Source: Vitrella brassicaformis (Eukaryota; Sar; Vitrellaceae). From it: a DNA stretch of 64,000 nucleotides. Location of the stretch: assembly GCA_001179505.1 (NCBI GenBank), contig CDMY01000708.1, forward strand, positions 91,463 to 155,462. The letters are read 5' to 3'. Below are positions 9,626 through 22,132 of this stretch, piece after piece; the first letter of the stretch is position 1; the number at the start of each line of letters is the position of its first letter. Below the pieces are notes generated by a model, which was not told where the DNA came from, did not search any database, and worked only from the letters and a program-made list of their open reading frames with translations. The position numbers and the translations under genes are program-made.

Positions 9626-12600
9626 TCAGTGGGTGGATGAGTCGCTACGCATCGACCCCACCGGCCTCGGCGCCACCGGCGAGTCCCCTGAGGCAGCAGG
9701 GGCTGCCGCTACTGCGGTGTCCGCCTCCTCGCCATCATCTGCAGGCTCCTGGGGCTGCTGCTGCTGCTGCTGGTGGGTGTAGGCGCCTGTGTCGCTTTGG
9801 TCCTGCTGCTGCATGATGGCCAGGAGGTTGTCGCGCATGGCATCCACCTCCACCGACAGACTCTTGCGTTTCCCGTGGCCGCTGTGGGCAGCCCCTGGAG
9901 AGTCTGATGGATGGACGGTTTGGGGCAACAAACACACGTACAACCCATATATATCAATGTGGGCTCTCACCACATCTCGTGCTTACTCGTCAGGTCGTAT
10001 GGTCTGCGGATGGACTCCTCGTCTGAGCCCCGATGGACGTTGGAGCTGAGCGATGCGCGAGGGAGGTGGGGCACCAGAGCCATCAAGCTGGGCACACCGA
10101 CAGACACCGAGAGAGAGACACATACACGTACGTCAATATCCCCACCCACTTCTCTCCCACCTGATGAGTTCGTTGGTCCTCCGTTCCGCCAGGCGGCGCA
10201 TGCGCGCCAGCTGCTGCAGCAGCTGCTCCTCACGCTCATTCTCCTCACTAACCCTCACCCCACCATTGCCTTTCTCCACCACCTGCGCCCCGGGCGACCG
10301 TGGGCCGTGCTCACGGCCGGCCATGGCCATCTTGGTTGGCCTGCCTGTGGGCGTCTTGGGCCGCGACTTGCCGTCGGCCTGTTTGTGTGAGTGTGTGGGG
10401 ACGAGCCGGGAGCTGTGTGGGCCGGGTGGCTTGGGAGTGCGGCCGGTGAGGGAGGTCAGCTGGGCGGGCGTGAGGGGGGGCAGAGAGGGCAGGTAACTGC
10501 ACACACACAGATTGCAGGCAGAGGCGCAAGCAAGCGATGGATGGATGGATGGCTGCAATCTACCTGTTGTCATGGTCGAGTGGCTGGTCATGGTCGTCGG
10601 ACTGCGTGATGGCCGCCCGCAGGTCAGCGAGCACCCTGAACTCCTGCAGATCGTTCTCGAGCATGGCGCACCGATCCTGCAGCGCATAGTTGGCCTCTTG
10701 CATCGCCCGCATCTGGTGTGCACACACAGTCAACAAACACATCAGCCAGCCATGCAGAGCGTGAAACGGGCAACGAGCGAGAGACGTGGGCAGGGCACGT
10801 GCCGACCTCGTCTTTGAGTCTGTGTAGGTACTGTATCCTCTGTGCCGTATTAGAGTGGCCTGACAGCCTGGCGTTGGCGGCCTCCATCTCGTGAACACGC
10901 TCCAGGGCCTGCTGCAGACGGGCGCTCGCACTACACACACACACACACACACACACACGTGTGGGTTTGGCTGCTTTGTGTGGGGGGGGGGGTCCGCGCA
11001 CCGGTCTCTGTCGGCTTTGGCGTGCCCCAGCTGGACCGAGAAGATCTGTGTCTGCTTCACCAGCGACAGGCTCTGCTGACGAAGCTTCTGCACATATGTG
11101 ACAGCAACGCCGGACGGAAAGCAGAGTACACGGATGGCTCGTGTGTGTGTGGGGAGGGGGGGCGGGTGGTTTGTTGACCTCTATTTCGTCCATGAGTTCC
11201 TGCTGGTCGGTGCGCTGCTGTGTGAAGCGCGCCAAACGCCGCTCGTACTCTACGATCGTACGCTGCACACACACACACACACAGCCACACCAACCAATGC
11301 GCCAATGTGCCTGTGTGTGTCTCCTGGCTCCTTACGTCTTTTCTGTCCATGGCGACGCGTGCGTCGTCGAGGCGTCTGTCCATCTCGGCCTCCTTGTCCT
11401 GACCCCACGACACACACCACAGACAAGCTGAGCTGGCTGCCCCCGCTCTCCCCTCCAGCTGTTCATTCATCGCATCCACCCTGCCACCCACCGACCTGTA
11501 GGGCCTTTTCGGCGTTGATGACGACCGACTGCAGGTTGGCGTCCTTCTCGCTGATCGTTTGCTGGACCCATCCACCCATCCAATACCTCCAATGAATGCA
11601 GCGGTGTGTGTGTGTGTATTGTGTGTGTACCTTGAGCTCGGCCTCGAGTGCCCTGAGCGCCTCCTCTGTCTTGCTGAGGCGGTCCGCCAGGCCGTCGGCC
11701 CTCTCCCTCTCCAAATGCAACTCATTCTAGCAGACGCACAGCCACATAACACCATCACAGCACGGCACAGTGGTGCAGTCCGGTGGGGTTCACAGTGCGC
11801 TACTCACCTCTTTGTTTACGATTTGCAGCTGCAGGTCTTGCGTCTCGTCGACCTTCTCCGACAGCAGGTTGCCCAGCTCATCCACCTCCTCACACTCGTT
11901 GTCCAAATCCTGTATATGTCCACACACACACATTCATGTGTGTGTGTGTGTGTATGTGTGTGGAGGGTCTTTGACTACCGCCATGAGTTCCTGGTATAGT
12001 TTGTTTTTGTCTTCCTCTGCCTGTTTGGTGAGGTTGAGCTGTTCCTCCTTGATGCGGACCTTCTCCCTCAGGTCCTCTATCATCATGTCCTTCTCGCGCT
12101 CACGCTCCTCCACACCCCTACACACACACACACACACGCGCATCGAAGCCTCTGTGTGTGTGCGGCTTGTGTCTGTCCGTCCATACTCTTTTGTGTCTAG
12201 TTCTATCCTGAGGCTGGCCACTTCGAGAGACCGACGGCGGCGACGCTCACGCTCCTCCTGCACACATGATACACACACACCGACACACACATGTATTGTA
12301 TATGTCCACACAGGTCGGTGGGGTGGAAGGGATGGGTGTGCGTCCCTTGCTCACCTTGACAGCATGCGATAGCTGCTGCACCTTGTCGAGCTCCTGTATT
12401 ATGTGAAGACACACGGGGGCGCACACACACCCATGCAGTGCAGTGCAGGTGGGCTCAGGGCGTGCTTTTCATGGCTTGTCGTGGCTTGTGTGGTGTTTAC
12501 GGCTTCCTGCTCTGCGATTTTGTTGATGAGTTTCTTGATCTCACTCTGTGCCTCGCACTCGCGATCGCGCGCCTCTGCATGGGGGCACACAGCGACAGCC

Positions 12601-15424
12601 ACATACTCACAGAGTGGAGTGAGGAGGCGATTCCACACACAAAGGCTCCCCGACCGACCGTGCAGTTTGGCCCTGGTGGCGACAGCGTCGGCCTCGGCCG
12701 CACCCCTCGCCGCACGCACCGACTCCAACTCACTGCAGCAAAGACACATCCATCCATCCAAAGCTCCAGCCATCCGTTGGCCAAGTCTCACATATGACAC
12801 TCCTACCTCTGTGTGGATCTGAGTGTGTCCTCGAGTGTCTCCGTCTGCGCCTTGAGGTCGTCGTGGGCCCGGTGCAGCACCGCCAGTGCGCTCCTCTCGC
12901 TCTGCAGGTCCTCCTTGGCTGTCCTCAGCTCCCACTCCACCTCTGCCAGCACTGCAGTGATCTCCTGCTTGGCCGCTCGGGTGTCCGACAATGTCGACGA
13001 CACGTGACTCAGCTCGCTGATCGACGCCAGGGAGGGGAGAATCGATGGCATACACACACACATACATAGAGAGAGAGAGAGATGCTGGAACAGGATGATT
13101 CCTTACTTCTTGAGTGCCTCCATGTCGATTTCCTGTCGGTCCCGGGCATGCTGCAGGTCGATCTGCTGCTCGGCCTGGTGGTGTGTACACGCACGTGGAC
13201 ACGTGCTTGTGCATTGCCATGTGCATACCAGTAGGTTCTTCTCGTTCTGGAGCCTCCGAATCTCACCCTCCTGCTCATCCTGCACACACACACACACACA
13301 CACAGGCCGTCTGAGAGCTTTCCTGTGTGTCCCCATTCCACTGACTCACCCGGACTTCCTGCAGCAGCTGGCACTCTCTGGTGAGGTTATCGCGCTGGCT
13401 CTCCACAGTCGAGAGGCTCTCGCGCAGCCCAGCCAACTCCGACAGATACCCATCCCTCTCACTGCAGGTGGTGACACACAAAAGGGCCTACGATATGTGT
13501 GTGTACGCGTCTCTGTCTGTCTGCCTGTGTAGCCAATCCATGCGCTGCGTACCTCTCGTGCTGTGTCTTGAGCTGCTCCATCTGTCGGGCCTGAACGAGG
13601 GAGACAGACGGGCAACACAACACAACACAACACAACACACATCTATCTCTCTTTTTGTGTGTCGATTCAGTGCCTATCTGCAGACATACCAGGTCGGCAT
13701 GCTCAGCCTGGCTGGCCTCGAGGCTCCTGCATTCAACGATGGCACGTACACGCAGTCTGTGTGTCTGCTGCTGGTCTACACAGACGACCACCTTGCGAGT
13801 TCTTCGTGTGCTGCTTGTGTGTCGGAGAGGCTCTCGCGCAGACCTCCAATCTCCGACTCGTACGCATCCCTCTCACTACACACACAGAGGTAGGGAGTGC
13901 ACAGAAGCTGCTCTGCTTTGTGGTGGCCGTGTGTCGATCGGCATGGAACCTGTCGTATTGTGTCTTGAGCTGCTGCAGCTGCTGAGCCTGCAAAACAAAA
14001 GGGGAGAACAGATGTGCATGGCGCTGGTGTGATGGGTCCATCCATCCATCCACTCATGTTTGTGCATACCAAGTTGCCATGGTCGGATTGACTTGCCTCG
14101 AGGCTCCTGCAGCCGACAATGGCACATACACGTAGTCTGTCTCTCTGTGGCTTCGTGGTCTGCATACAAATTACATACCTGAAGAGCTCTTCTCTTGTAC
14201 TCTGCATCTGCGACAGGCTGTCGCGCAGGCTCGCAATCTCCGACAGATACCCCTCCTTCTCACTGTACACACACACACACAGGCAGTGCACAAAGGCCGG
14301 GCGCCCTCTTCTGGATCCTCTGTCCACATACCTGTCGAATTGTGCCGTGAGCTGCTGCAGCCGCTCGGCCTGCAAAAACGGGAGAACACATTGGCAGCAA
14401 CACAGCCAAATGTGCATAGCTACATCCATCCATCCATCCATGTGTGTGTGTGTGTCAGTGTAATCCCGGAGTACCAGGTTGTCGTAGTCGGCTTGGCTCG
14501 CTTCGAGGCTCCTGCAGTCGAAGGCACGTACACGTCGATGATTCATTCTGACCTCTCGTGTGTGTCTGTGGCTGGTCTGCAGACCTGGAGAGTTCTTCGC
14601 GTGCCGTCTGCATCTTGTGGAGGTTTTCGCGCAGCCCTCCCATCTCCGACTGGTATCCATCCCTCTCACTACGTCCACATAGACACACACACAAACACAC
14701 AGATGCAGCTCGCTGCCTTCTTTGCGTCTATGTCTGCGCGCGCACCGCTCGTGTTGTATCTTCTGCTGCGCCTGAAAGAGGGAGAGAGAGAGAGACAGGG
14801 AGAGAGGGAGGGAGGGAGAGGGGGAGGGCGACACAGACGCCAGTGTCTGTCTGTCCCTGTAGGGGTACATATGTGCTACGTGAAGGCACACCCACCAGGA
14901 TGACACACTCGGCTTGACTGTCGTCGAGACTCCTGCACGCAGCACACACACAACGCAGAGAGTTGCAAAGTCTCGGTCACTATGTGTCCGTCATACTTCT
15001 GTGTGGATCTGAGTGTGTCCTCGAGTGTCTCCTTCTGCGCCTTGAGGTCGTCGTGGGCCCGGTGCAGCACCGCCAGTGCGCTCCTCTCGCTCTGCAGGTC
15101 CTCCTTGGCTGCGGTGAGCTCCGTGTGCATCTCCTGCTTGGCCGTTCGCGTCTCCGCCAACTCGCTGCACACAAACCCATACACACAGGGGTGGGTGGGG
15201 TGAATGGGGTGGGGTGCTCTTGTGCTCACCTTTTGAGCGCCTCGATGTCGGCCTCTTGACGTCCACATGTGTGCTGCATGTCGATCTGCTGCTCGGCCTG
15301 GTTGGATGGATAAAGAGTCAATGAATGCCAGGGAGGGAGGGAGAGAGGGACGGATCTATGGGCGAAAAGGTACCAGTAGATTCTTCTCGTTCTGGAGCCT
15401 CCGAATCTCACCCTCCTGCTCATC

Positions 15425-15458
<34 letters not shown>

Positions 15459-18400
15459 GCCGTCTGAGAGCTTTCCTGTGCATCCCCATTCCACTGACCC
15501 ACCCGGACTTCCTGCAGCAGCTGGCACGCTCTGTTGAGGTCATCGCGCTGGCCTTCCACAGTCGAGAGGCTCTCACGCAGCCCAGCTATCTCCGACAGAT
15601 ACCCATCCCTCTCACTGTACCCAGCCAGGGTGTCATTTTCATATATAGAACCCTTGCTCTGACGTGTGGTCTCACTTTCTGAGTCCTTCGATGTCGGCCT
15701 CGTGGCGGCTACATGTGTGCTGCAGGTCAGTGTGCTGGTCGACCTGGTTGGACGATGAGTGGATAAGGGGGAGGGAGAGACACGTGTGTGTGTGTGTGTG
15801 TGTCACGTCTGAGCGCATGAATGACCTACCAGTAGGTTCTTCTCGCTCTGCAGTCTCCCCAACTCGCCCTCCTGCTCATCCTACACACACACAACACACA
15901 CACATACACACATTATGTGCAGAGAAAGAGTAAGGAAACGGTGGGTGTCCTATTGACTGACCCGGACTTCCTGCAGGGCCTGGCACTGCTTGGTGAGGGC
16001 ATCGCGCTCACTCTGGACCTCTGCTATGTTCTCCTTTAGGGCAGCCACCTCCGATAGATACGCATCCCTCTCGCTGCACGCAGCCAGAGGGGTGAAAACA
16101 CACACACACATAGAGAGAGAGAGACAGTGGCATTCATTTCGGTGGGGATGGTCGGCGGCCTGCCCTGCATGCCTGGCAACTTCTCTCCGCAGCGTATCCC
16201 TTTCGGCAGCCCGGCTCTCCACCTCAGCCAACGCGGCCCGCAACTGCTCATCCTGACAGAGACCCGCACAGACACACAGACAGACAAAGACGGACACGTC
16301 AAGTGTGTGTCGGCCCAACGACATACACGTGTGTGTGCATGTGGTGAGTGTGGTGTCGTCGATTGCCGCAAGCAGGTCGGCAGCTATCTGAGTGAATCGC
16401 GTGAGTTGCGTGTTTACTTGGTGCTGGCGAGCCGCCGTCAGCTGCTGCACGTCGGCCTCGTGACGCAGCCTGGCCTCCTCAGCGTCACGCAGCTGCCTGT
16501 GGACGGACCGACGGACGGACGGATGGATGGACAGAGACATCAATGTGTGGGTGATGATATGTGTGTGCGTCCGTCCGTCCGTCCAATCATCTCACGTTTG
16601 CAGGGACTCCGCCAGTGCGCATTGCTGCTGCAGATCGCTCTCTAGCGAGGCCACACGAGCCACCTGATGGATGGAAGGCAGAACAACACAGAACACACAC
16701 ACACACACCGCTGTACAGTCAGTCATTGGGAGGAGATTTGTGTGGGTGGGTGTACCAGTTCCTCAGCCGACTCCTTGCTCGACTCCAGCTCCCTCCCCGC
16801 CTCACTCAGCTCACTGCGACCACATAGACCACACAATATACAGCCCCCGAACGCGCCACTACTTCTCCCTCTCTCTCTCTCTCTCTCCCTCTGCCTTAGC
16901 ACGTACATGGTGATTGCTGCGATTCTGTCATTGCAGGCGTCCCGTTCGTGTGTGAGGTCGGTGATATCGTGTCTCAGATTGGCAGTGAGCGCCTGCTCGT
17001 CGGCGAGTGCCTGCAGCTGGGTGTCGAGGCTCTCCTTCAGGTGCGCCAGCTGCTGCTGCAACTCGCACTCAACGGAAGACTTCTCACTCGCCTGAAGGAA
17101 AAACAAACAAGAGGGAGGGAGGGAGGGAGGGAGGATGGTTGCAGGGTCTCAGGGGTGGAACGGGTGGCTGTGGCTGACGAGTTTGTCTATGGCGTCTTGT
17201 TTGTGGTAGAGTGCCCCCTCGAGACGGGCGATCTGCGAGCTCTTTTCGGGGGTGGACAAGACGCACGCAAAAAAGAGGGACGTGGTGGCATGGGCGACAC
17301 TGTGTGTGTGTGTGTGTGTGTGTGTGTTGTGTGTGTGTGTGTGTTTGCTTGGAGGGGCGCTTGCCTTGTCTTTGATGAGTGTGTCCTGCGCGTCTATGTC
17401 GGCATCCCACTTGGCCTTGGCAGCCTGTGCATCGAGAAAGCGGTGGTACTTGAACGTCATTCAGTGTGGGGGCGATATATGCATACGGCGAGTTGGTGTA
17501 GCTCCTCCTGCATGAGTTTCTGCTGCTCTCGCAACTCGCGCAGCGACTCGCTCTGCCTGCACCACACACACACACACACACATGAAAGCGGCCATGGCCA
17601 CCACAAAGCCGTCGGTTCTTTGTCTGTGTGCCGCCCGCACGTGTGTATTTGCTGCTCGAGCTCCCTTCTGCGGCGGTTGTTGTCGCTGATCTCGTGCAGC
17701 AGCCCAGACGTCACGTCCACCTTGTACTCCAACTCGTCATGCAACGCGTCGATCTGCACACACACACACACACACACATCCATCCAGAGAGGTGCGGTGT
17801 CACACATACCTGTGCCTGTGTTTGTTTGAGCAGCTTCTCCATTCGCTCCAGGGCCGCCACCTTGTCCGCCAACTCCGAACGCAGACCAGCGATCTCAGCG
17901 CCCTTCTGCAAGAGAAACCGAAACACCCCAACCAATCATGTCATGTGTATGTTTGATGTGGTGTGATGGGACGCGTTTACCTGCTGCATCTTCCTGTTGA
18001 ATGTGTCGATCATCTCCTTGGCTCGCTTCTCGTCCTTGGCCTGCGCACCCAAACCAGCACATACACACACACCTCTCTCTGTGCGTTTGTGTGTGTGTGT
18101 GTGTGTCTTTGTGTCTGTGTGTCTGTGTACCTTTTCTGCGTTGAGTGCCTCCATGAGCGCTGCGATGTCGCTGTTCTTGAGGCGGATGATGTCGTTGAGA
18201 CGAGCTACCTCGGCCAACTGACGCGAACAATCCTCCGTCAGCTATAGTAACACACACACATACACACAGAGAGAGGGATGGGTAGGATGGCACGTGGCAC
18301 GACCACACACACTTGCCTTTACCGAATCCGCTTTCTCCTGTGCCGCCGCGATCTCACCCTGAACATACACACACACACACACACGCACGCATGTGTGTGT

Positions 18401-19139
18401 CTGCCTGTCTGTATAGGTGTCCCTGTGTCCCTGTGTGTGTACCGCCGCGAGTTCCTCCGCCCGCTTCTTCTCCTTGACCATCTCGTCCAGCTCACGCTGC
18501 AACTGCACACACAGACATTACACACAACACTCATCCAGAGACGCTCCCATGTCTATCTGGCTATGGTTAGGCTCTGCACGTATACCTCGTTGATGCGCCG
18601 CTTGAGATTGGTGACCTCATGGTGCAGCTGAAGGGTGCCACCGACGCCACACACACACACATACATCCCGCCCGTCCACTCGCCCACCGCTGCAACATAC
18701 CTGCACGACGGACTCTCCGTGTCTGGGTGTCACCCCACCCCGGCGCGACGAGAAGGACCGGGAGCTGCGATTCGATGACGCCACAGACGCCATGTCCACC
18801 GGCACTCCACCGACTGGCGATCCCGCGCCTTCTGCACAACACAAGAAGAGGCCAAATCAGCTGGTACTGCTTACGTCTGTGTATTGTGCGGGGCACTACC
18901 TACCGGTTCTGGGTGAGCCGAATCTGGGGCTGAGTTCAAAGGTGGGTGCGCGAATCTCCCGGCCGTCGGGGACTTTGTACTCGCCAGGCCCGGGCGTCAA
19001 GCCATCTACGCAGCAACACACACAACACGCCGATGGATGGATGGATGGATAGATCACCACACAGAGAGGCAGTCGGTGTGCCGTGTGTGTGCTATCTATT
19101 ACCTGGTTCCTTGAACCGTCTGTCCCTCGGAAACATCAT
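9626..19139 (-). CDS. Giant coiled-coil protein with N-terminal PG-rich (STPGR/SHIPPO-like) motif
   Basis: Model: 56 exons, 1,657 residues, frame kept throughout. Exons run high to low: 19139-19103, 19005-18904, 18831-18701, 18627-18586, 18502-18443, 18358-18317, 18241-18131, 18040-17981, 17905-17810, 17753-17641, 17556-17487, 17448-17365, 17241-17179, 17091-16907, 16813-16756, 16663-16596, 16496-16418, 16252-16173, 16073-15962, 15880-15830, 15743-15676, 15614-15503, 15424-15374, 15297-15230, 15164-14997, 14932-14896, 14771-14746, 14668-14585, 14511-14475, 14369-14332, 14262-14179, 14106-14070, 13987-13950, 13875-13792, 13726-13690, 13590-13553, 13461-13350, 13279-13229, 13174-13107, 13016-12807, 12732-12659, 12574-12501, 12393-12355, 12257-12187, 12117-11979, 11909-11808, 11726-11631, 11561-11496, 11398-11336, 11262-11179, 11087-11002, 10930-10807, 10712-10564, 10496-10161, 10087-9987, 9903-9626. 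The N-terminus has one sperm-tail PG-rich-like motif (LTPGPGEYKVPD). Residues about 90-1350 are nearly continuous heptad-like coiled coil. The tail is Pro/Ser-rich with a Gln run. Three introns appear to use GC donors (after 18317, 17365 and 16173). A cytoskeletal, axonemal or basal-body scaffold is likely by composition; no orthologue was recognised. Confidence 0.85.
12807..13461 (-). repeat. Duplicated exon block, copy 2 (introns included)
   Basis: The four exons 13461-13350, 13279-13229, 13174-13107 and 13016-12807 match the block at 14997-15614 nearly base for base over long stretches. The intron at 13280-13349 matches 15425-15502 apart from a few changes and a microsatellite length difference. 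Confidence 0.85.
13690..14932 (-). repeat. Four tandem three-exon cassettes (53-residue repeat)
   Basis: The exon trio of 37, 38 and 84 nt recurs with first exons at 14932-14896, 14511-14475, 14106-14070 and 13726-13690, a genomic period of about 380-420 bp. Encoded motifs are SLEASQ-like, AQQLQQLKTQYDR-like and SERDGYLSEIAGLRE-like. The first copy has a shortened middle exon (26 nt), and the fourth leads into a 112-nt exon. Confidence 0.85.
14997..15614 (-). repeat. Duplicated exon block, copy 1
   Basis: This is the partner of 12807-13461. The exons are 15614-15503, 15424-15374, 15297-15230 and 15164-14997. A more diverged copy of the first three exons is at 16073-15676. Confidence 0.85.
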
Positions 19140-19142
19140 CCT
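19140..19142. promoter_or_regulatory. Three-base gap between divergent start codons
   Basis: The minus-strand ATG (19139-19137, with a second in-frame ATG next to it) and the plus-strand ATG (19143) are separated by three bases. If both starts are right, the 5' UTRs and promoters must overlap the neighbour's coding sequence. A later MFS start near 19234 (MLSERL) would give about 95 bp. Confidence 0.3.
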
Positions 19143-21449
19143 ATGGCTCCATATCTACGCGAAACACCTCGTGGAAAGCCCTCCCAGAATGCATTTACCG
19201 AGCGAGCTTGCAGATCGCCTACACACAACCCCATCTCCATGCTTAGTGAGCGTCTTGCGCCGGTTGATCACCGTGCTCTGCTGCCGCCCGTCCGACGGCG
19301 GAGCCTACGGAGCCTGGTCTTCGATGAACGGCCCTTGATGGTGCTGGGCGTGCTCCTGCTCTGCTGCATCGCATACCTCGGGAAATGTTCGCAGCTCACA
19401 CACAAGCACATTCCATTCATCGTGGTGCATTCTCGTGTGTCAGTCACTGTTGTTGGCTTGTGTGTGCTGTGTGTGTTGCGTGTGTGATGCAGGTCTGTGT
19501 GTGTCGAATCTGTTTGCTATGGAGGTCATCGTAGAGAGGGAGGCGCCCATCACACACCAACAGTGCGTGCGCACACACAACGACGACAGTAACTTCATTC
19601 CATCTTTTTCTCTGTGTGATCAACTGCTCATCTGGCGATTGATTGGTCAGGCTGGCAGTGCTGTTCATCGGCTTCTCCATCGCAGCGACTGTCGGTCGTC
19701 TGGCGGCCACGATGGCCATCGACGCCCTCGGCAGCCGCGTGACGCTCTTCATCGCCGCAGTGGGGTACACCATGTGCACCGTTGGCTTCGCATACATCGA
19801 CAGCTGGCCGTGGCGACTGGCACTCTGGTCGGTGAATGGCGTGTTTGCGCAAGGGTGGGCCTGGCCGGCTGTGGTGGGCATGTGTGGCAACTGGCTGCCC
19901 ATGGAGTACCTGATGATCTTTATGAGGTCAGGGGAGGCAGGCAGAGAGTGCAATGGTGGGGTGGCAGATGGTGGATATGTGTGTGTGTCTGTGTGTGTGT
20001 GTGTGTCACAGCTATGTGAGCCTGACGCCGCATGTGGGTGACGCGCTCGTTCGGCTGGTCCTCGGCTTCTTCATGCCCTACTACACATGGAAGCATATCT
20101 TCTACGCGTACCACGACACACGCACACACGCACAACACACAACACAGCCACACCAGACCTGGTCCGCCTCTCTGTCTGCCTGTCTGTGTGCCAGTTGTGC
20201 AGCGACGGCCGGTGTGGTGGCGCTGCCAGTGGTGCTGTTCGTCAAGAGCGCCCCGCAGGAGGACCATGAGACCTCCTTCCAGCTCTCGCGCATCATGGAG
20301 GAGAAACAGCCCCTCGTCGACCGCCTCAAAGCCATGGCCAAGCGCAAGGGCCTCTGGGCGCTCTGCCTCACGTCCGGCTGCCTCACCGGCATCGCAAACC
20401 TTTTCACCAGCTACTCGGTCTCCCTCCTCGCCCACTCCCACTGCTATGACGTCTTCTACCACCACAAGAAGCACGGCGGCCACGAGTCGTTCGCCGACTG
20501 CGTGGCGGACCCCGGAACCAACGCGCTGCTTTCCCGCGCGTCGGCAGTGTACCCGTTGATGGGCGTCGTGTCGGTGGTGGCGTTTGTGCAGCTGGCGAGC
20601 CGGCTGCCGCGGACCGGCCGGGCCTTTCTGCTGATGGGTTTCCAGACGGCGTGTGCGGTGGTGCTGACGCTGATGGTCATCTTTTGGAAGAACATGAGCT
20701 ACTGGTACATTGTGGTGGCGCTGGCGGCCCTGGGGCTGACCATCCTGGGGCCCGCACGGATGACCACCGACCAATTCGCCATAGAAGCTGGAGGTACGTG
20801 GATGGGCTGTGCGGTCCACTGTGGAGTGTGTGTTGTCTTGTGTTGTGTTGTGTTGTGTTGTGTGTGTCATTTTCATAGGCCGCAAGTTGAAGGGGACGGC
20901 GATGCTGCTGGTAGGTGTGATGGACAACCTGTGTATGGTCCTCACCTTCGTCGTCAAGGGCTACCTCGGGCCGAGGTGGCAAGCCATGCTCGCGTAAGTA
21001 CGCAGACAGACCATACCATACATACACCCCACCCACCCAGCCGCCATAAACACACACGCATAAACACACACACACATTTGTGATGGCCATCTGTCCCTCC
21101 CTCCCTCTCTCCTTGTCTGTGTGCTGTGCTCTGCTGTGCAGTTTCTGCGTCTTGACGATGCTGCTGTCCATCTATGCCACCCACCTGCTGGAGCGTGCTC
21201 TCGACCTCAAGACGTCCTCCAAGAGGAAGCGCAACCGGTCCCTGCAGAAGAAGCGGCAGCGCTTCTCGGCCCGCATGGCCGGCCCCCCCTCCGCCTTCGC
21301 CGGCCGCTCCCGACTCTTCTCCCCCACCCTCCGACGCATCACAGAGGTCGACGAGTCTTCTAGCCAGGGCAAGAGCTCACGCAAGACCGTGTCCGCCAAA
21401 CCTGACGTCGACGAGCCGGAGGACGGCGGGGAGGGGAGTGGGGACGTGG

Positions 21450-21481
<32 letters not shown>

Positions 21482-22132
21482 GCTGCGACGGCAACAGCAC
21501 AACAAAGGCGAGAGCGAGACGAGAAGGAGGCCGAGTGGGACGTGGTGAGGGAGCAGCTGTGGGCCACCGCGGGCCCTCGCGTGGCCGGCTCGCCACCGCC
21601 CTCGGTTGCAGGCAGCCATCGCAGCTCGGTCTCGAACAAACCTAGCGACATCTCCGGCAGCCCCGACACGTCACAGCGACGCGTGGCGCCTGCAGATGAG
21701 CTCTCCCACACTGCAGCAGCTGCTGCTGGCGAGGAGAGCAGGTCATTAACTGTAGGGGACGATGGGAGCATTGGTGGGCCTGGGGCGGAGGGAGAGGGCG
21801 AGGGCGAGTTAGAGGGAGAAGGAGAGACGGAGGGCGAGGAGGGAGATGACTTCTTCGAAGAATCCGCCGCCGACGCCGACGCCGAGGGGTTCATGGAGGT
21901 CAGTCCACAACGAGATAGATACTCGACACACGTCAACACATGCACACGAGTGGCTGTGGCTGTGGCTGTGGCTGTGTGTGATGTTCCATCTATCTATCTA
22001 TCTGTCTGTCAGGCTGAGGTGGATGCCGACCAGCGCTATGACGGCGAGTCGCCCGAGGAGCGCGAGATGCGCATGATATCGCTGCACCGACGGACCATGT
22101 ACCACATGTCGCTGCACGACCCCATCGTGTGA
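19143..22132 (+). CDS. Major facilitator superfamily transporter (GlpT/SLC37-like) with long acidic tail
   Basis: Eight exons, 19143-19434, 19493-19562, 19651-19926, 20012-20107, 20195-20793, 20879-20993, 21142-21898 and 22013-22132, give 774 residues. Hydrophobic segments include LMVLGVLLLCCIAYLG, LAVLFIGFSIAATVGRL, VTLFIAAVGYTMCTVGF and, in the second half, LMGVVSVVAFVQLAS and YIVVALAALGLTILG. The loop FAQGWAWPAVVGMCGNW resembles the conserved QGxGWP signature of organophosphate:phosphate antiporters, so a sugar-phosphate or glycerol-phosphate carrier is possible; the substrate is not certain. From about residue 510 a basic patch (KRKRNRSLQKKRQRFS) leads into a long Ser/Glu/Asp-rich cytoplasmic tail with a VPVPVPVP run encoded by a tandem DNA repeat (21451-21480). 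The first intron is the least certain; it was chosen for frame. Confidence 0.8.

Noticed and set aside
13776-14951. A long open frame on the minus strand spanning several exons and introns of the coiled-coil gene
   Set aside because: It stays open only because some introns there lack stops and keep frame. The encoded Cys/Val runs come from TG repeats, and the repeated exon boundaries show where the introns are.
21172-21945. Long minus-strand ORF opposite the MFS tail
   Set aside because: It is the antisense image of the acidic tail of the transporter. Its Ser/Pro composition mirrors the repeat.
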